Assembly: GCF_900142705.1 (NCBI RefSeq)
Contig: NZ_FRBV01000020.1
Coordinates: forward strand, 1-35,292
DNA from: Nitrosospira sp. Nsp11
Lineage (GTDB): Bacteria > Pseudomonadota > Gammaproteobacteria > Burkholderiales > Nitrosomonadaceae
Length of the DNA: 35,292 nt
Direction of reading: 5' to 3'
The notes beneath the pieces were generated by a model, which saw nothing but the letters and a program-made list of their open reading frames with translations, made no database searches and was not told the origin of the DNA. The position numbers and the translations under genes are program-made. Shown here piece after piece: positions 33,650 to 35,292 of this stretch. Each line of letters begins with the position of its first letter. The stretch's first letter is position 1.

Positions 33650-34048
33650 TCAATCAAATGTAAGGTTTTTCTTCAGCTCTGCCAACTGCGCCTTTTGCCT
33701 TTCCACTTTAGCGGCTTGAGCCTCACTCGCCTTCTGGTGCGAATCGAGCATTTCATGATAGTAGGAATTCGCCTGGGTAATTGCATGCTTAAGAGCTGCC
33801 AAAAGCTCTTTTTTCAGTTCATCAGGTGTGCAGCGAATTTTTAAACGTTCTCCGGAAACGTTAGCAGTTCTATCGAATCCGTACATTTTAGATGACCACC
33901 GACTATTAAAATAGTCGGCCCATTTTCCGGGCGCAGGTGAAGACAAGTCGAAGACTATATACATAAGCTGCTCGGATTTAGGGTCGGCGCTTACCGACAA
34001 TTTGTCGTTCAAAGATACTATCTTTATGTCTTCAAAGTTATTGCTCAC
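33650..34048 (-). CDS. Hypothetical protein with C-terminal coiled coil
   Basis: The 132 residues start at a GTG (34046-34048) with AAGGA about 8 bases upstream. The N-terminal 75 residues look like a small beta-rich domain (VSLNDKLSVSADPKSEQLMYIVFDLS, GKWADYFNSRW), with a charged helical C-terminus (SEAQAAKVERQKAQLAELKK). There is no signal peptide or membrane segment. It lies between an integrase stub and phage tail DNA and is probably an island or prophage gene. No family is recognised. Confidence 0.65.
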   Translation of the reverse strand: MSNNFEDIKIVSLNDKLSVSADPKSEQLMYIVFDLSSPAPGKWADYFNSRWSSKMYGFDRTANVSGERLKIRCTPDELKKELLAALKHAITQANSYYHEMLDSHQKASEAQAAKVERQKAQLAELKKNLTFD

Positions 34049-34392
34049 GTCATTTCCTTATATTTAATTCAGGCGTAACAAATTGTTTATCTGCATTGGT
34101 TTTTAACCGATATTGTAGCTAAAACAAGGGCAAGTTATACCAACCTGCCGAGCTTATTTCTGATTTTTCATTTTGCGGATGTGAAAAAAGAGGGAAGCGC
34201 ACGGTGTCCAAGGGAAAAGCCGGGGACTTTTTATGCCCACCTTCCCTCATATTAAAAACCCCCAGCCTTTGGAGCTGAGGGTTTGTTTACCTGCCACGCG
34301 AAAGGAAACTATCGCTGCAAGCTGTCGGGGTTTACGCACTCACCGACTAACCGAACCGCTTGAAAGGGGCTTAGAAGGGGCTTCAGAGGGGC
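34049..34392. other. Gene-free stretch with terminator
   Basis: About 340 bp between the phage tail gene and the hypothetical gene. It holds a terminator at 34251-34284 and no ORF I would support. Confidence 0.5.
34251..34284 (-). terminator. Rho-independent terminator of the phage tail gene
   Basis: AAACCCCCAGC (34256-34266) and GCTGAGGGTTT (34274-34284) pair over 11 bp with one C.A mismatch. Reading leftwards the stem is followed by TTTTTAAT. It lies about 110 bp beyond the stop of the tape-measure gene. Confidence 0.75.
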
Positions 34393-35292
34393 TTATCGCT
34401 TCCATGCAAAATTTCGATTTAGCTGCGTCAATAGCTTGGCCAGGTCATTTTTATGAATGAAATCGCCGCCTGTGGTATGAATATTTATGGTTCCACCGCC
34501 GCCGGTCATATTTCTAATTGCATCCGCGTGCTCGGCAGGTAGCACCATTTCGCGCTCATGCAGTTGAGTGACTGGATTTATACCGGCGGGAATGTCATAG
34601 CCGCCTTCGGCCGAGGCTATCTGACCCTTGGCGCCCAATATCATTGCCATAGTCCCAGCGAAGGCTAGCGCCGCCAGGGCAGGACCTACAATTGGAATAT
34701 CAGCGACCGCAGCAGCCGCACCTGACGCACCTTCTGCCGCATTCGCGCCAACTACCGCAATAGCCTCCCCCGTTTTAATCGTAACGGTTGCTGCTGACGC
34801 CGCTCCCTGTGCGGCTACCGTAGAAAGCAAGCCCATCTTTTCGAAGAGTGCCCGCATCATGGTACCTGTCTGGGTTGCTGCCGTCTTCCGGAGTTCAGCG
34901 GCCGCCCAGGCTGTCGCCATGTTGATCCCTGACTTGACGAACGAAGCCGCGACGTTGTCACCAATATTCAGCAGCGCCTTTTGCCATGTCAAAGTACCTT
35001 GAATCATCCCGTTGATGGTGCGGTCGAATGCATCCTTGATGGGGAAAAGGATGCCGTCCCACTTTTCCTTGACGTCGAGCTGCATGGCGGAATTGATCTT
35101 TTCCACGTCGAGCGCGTGTTTGAACTGAATCTCCGCCATTTGATCCAGCAGCTTCTGCAAGGCGACCGGGTCATAATTGGGGTCGCCCTTCATTGCGTCG
35201 ATGCGCGCTTGCTGAGCGGTAGTTTGTATCTGGAAACGCTGCTCTTCATAGTTACGCTGAATATCAAGCAATTGCCGCTTGCTCATGTATCC
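34393..35292 (-). CDS. Phage tail tape-measure protein, C-terminal part (partial)
   Basis: The minus-strand frame is open through the right edge (codons GGA TAC precede the Met at 35286), so this is the last ~299 residues of a longer protein. The segment includes a charged helix (RNYEEQRFQIQTTAQQARID), a WQKALLNIGDNVAASFVKSG stretch, Ala/Gly-rich hydrophobic helices and an ending with GGYDIPAGINPVTQLHEREM and MVLPAEHADAIRN. This ending is typical of the lambda gpH-like tape-measure C-terminus of siphophages. Tape-measure proteins set tail length and help DNA entry. Its presence indicates a prophage, intact or not, continuing to the right. Confidence 0.85.
   Translation of the reverse strand, partial: GYMSKRQLLDIQRNYEEQRFQIQTTAQQARIDAMKGDPNYDPVALQKLLDQMAEIQFKHALDVEKINSAMQLDVKEKWDGILFPIKDAFDRTINGMIQGTLTWQKALLNIGDNVAASFVKSGINMATAWAAAELRKTAATQTGTMMRALFEKMGLLSTVAAQGAASAATVTIKTGEAIAVVGANAAEGASGAAAAVADIPIVGPALAALAFAGTMAMILGAKGQIASAEGGYDIPAGINPVTQLHEREMVLPAEHADAIRNMTGGGGTINIHTTGGDFIHKNDLAKLLTQLNRNFAWKR

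Overview
The window reads as a chromosomal segment of a betaproteobacterium. An autotrophic ammonia oxidiser of the Nitrosospira/Nitrosomonas type is my best guess. The reasons are a CNP1-like lipoprotein (a family I know mainly from betaproteobacteria), a complete glycolate-salvage operon of the kind autotrophs use to deal with RuBisCO by-products, a RubB-type rubredoxin reductase, and moderate GC with many envelope proteins. The genus is inference; no rRNA or other marker is present.

Left part, 1-9450 (core metabolism). The 3' end of an unknown plus-strand gene and its terminator are followed by ftsK on the minus strand. Next comes a minus-strand operon, tartronate semialdehyde reductase -> glcD -> glcE -> glcF, which would oxidise glycolate to glyoxylate and reduce tartronate semialdehyde to glycerate. 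A gap with two REP-like hairpins leads to a 56-codon ORF whose stop overlaps the start of a rubredoxin reductase gene.

Middle part, 9451-18900 (cell envelope). There are two glycine-zipper proteins and three histidine/glycine-rich secreted proteins arranged around a divergent intergenic region. Next are an isoaspartyl methyltransferase that appears to carry a signal peptide, and, two bases after its stop, an 804-residue membrane protein with a spermidine-synthase-like domain. Two DUF4398-type lipoproteins follow, one with an OmpA domain. Then comes a non-coding stretch with two perfect DnaA boxes and a fourfold ~22-bp repeat, and finally the CNP1-like lipoprotein.

18900-27900 (mixed housekeeping and scars). 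This holds a 23-codon lysine-rich gene, an hflX GTPase gene away from hfq, a truncated REP-associated transposase next to fragments of other genes, a RibD/DHFR-like reductase, tRNA-Lys(CTT) with a terminator, a ubiquitin-like/Mut7-C protein, a VOC protein, a methyltransferase plus BASS-family transporter pair, and a hexapeptide acetyltransferase.

27900-35292 (accessory region). A second, decayed copy of the 3' end of the BASS transporter gene, small lipoprotein and hypothetical genes, a decayed IS110-type transposase tail, a PhoD-like phosphatase without signal peptide, an A+T-rich coiled-coil membrane protein, the stub of a P4-type integrase, and at the right edge the C-terminal part of a phage tail tape-measure protein. 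The last item shows that a prophage or its remnant continues beyond the window. No CRISPR array, rRNA or convincing riboswitch was seen.
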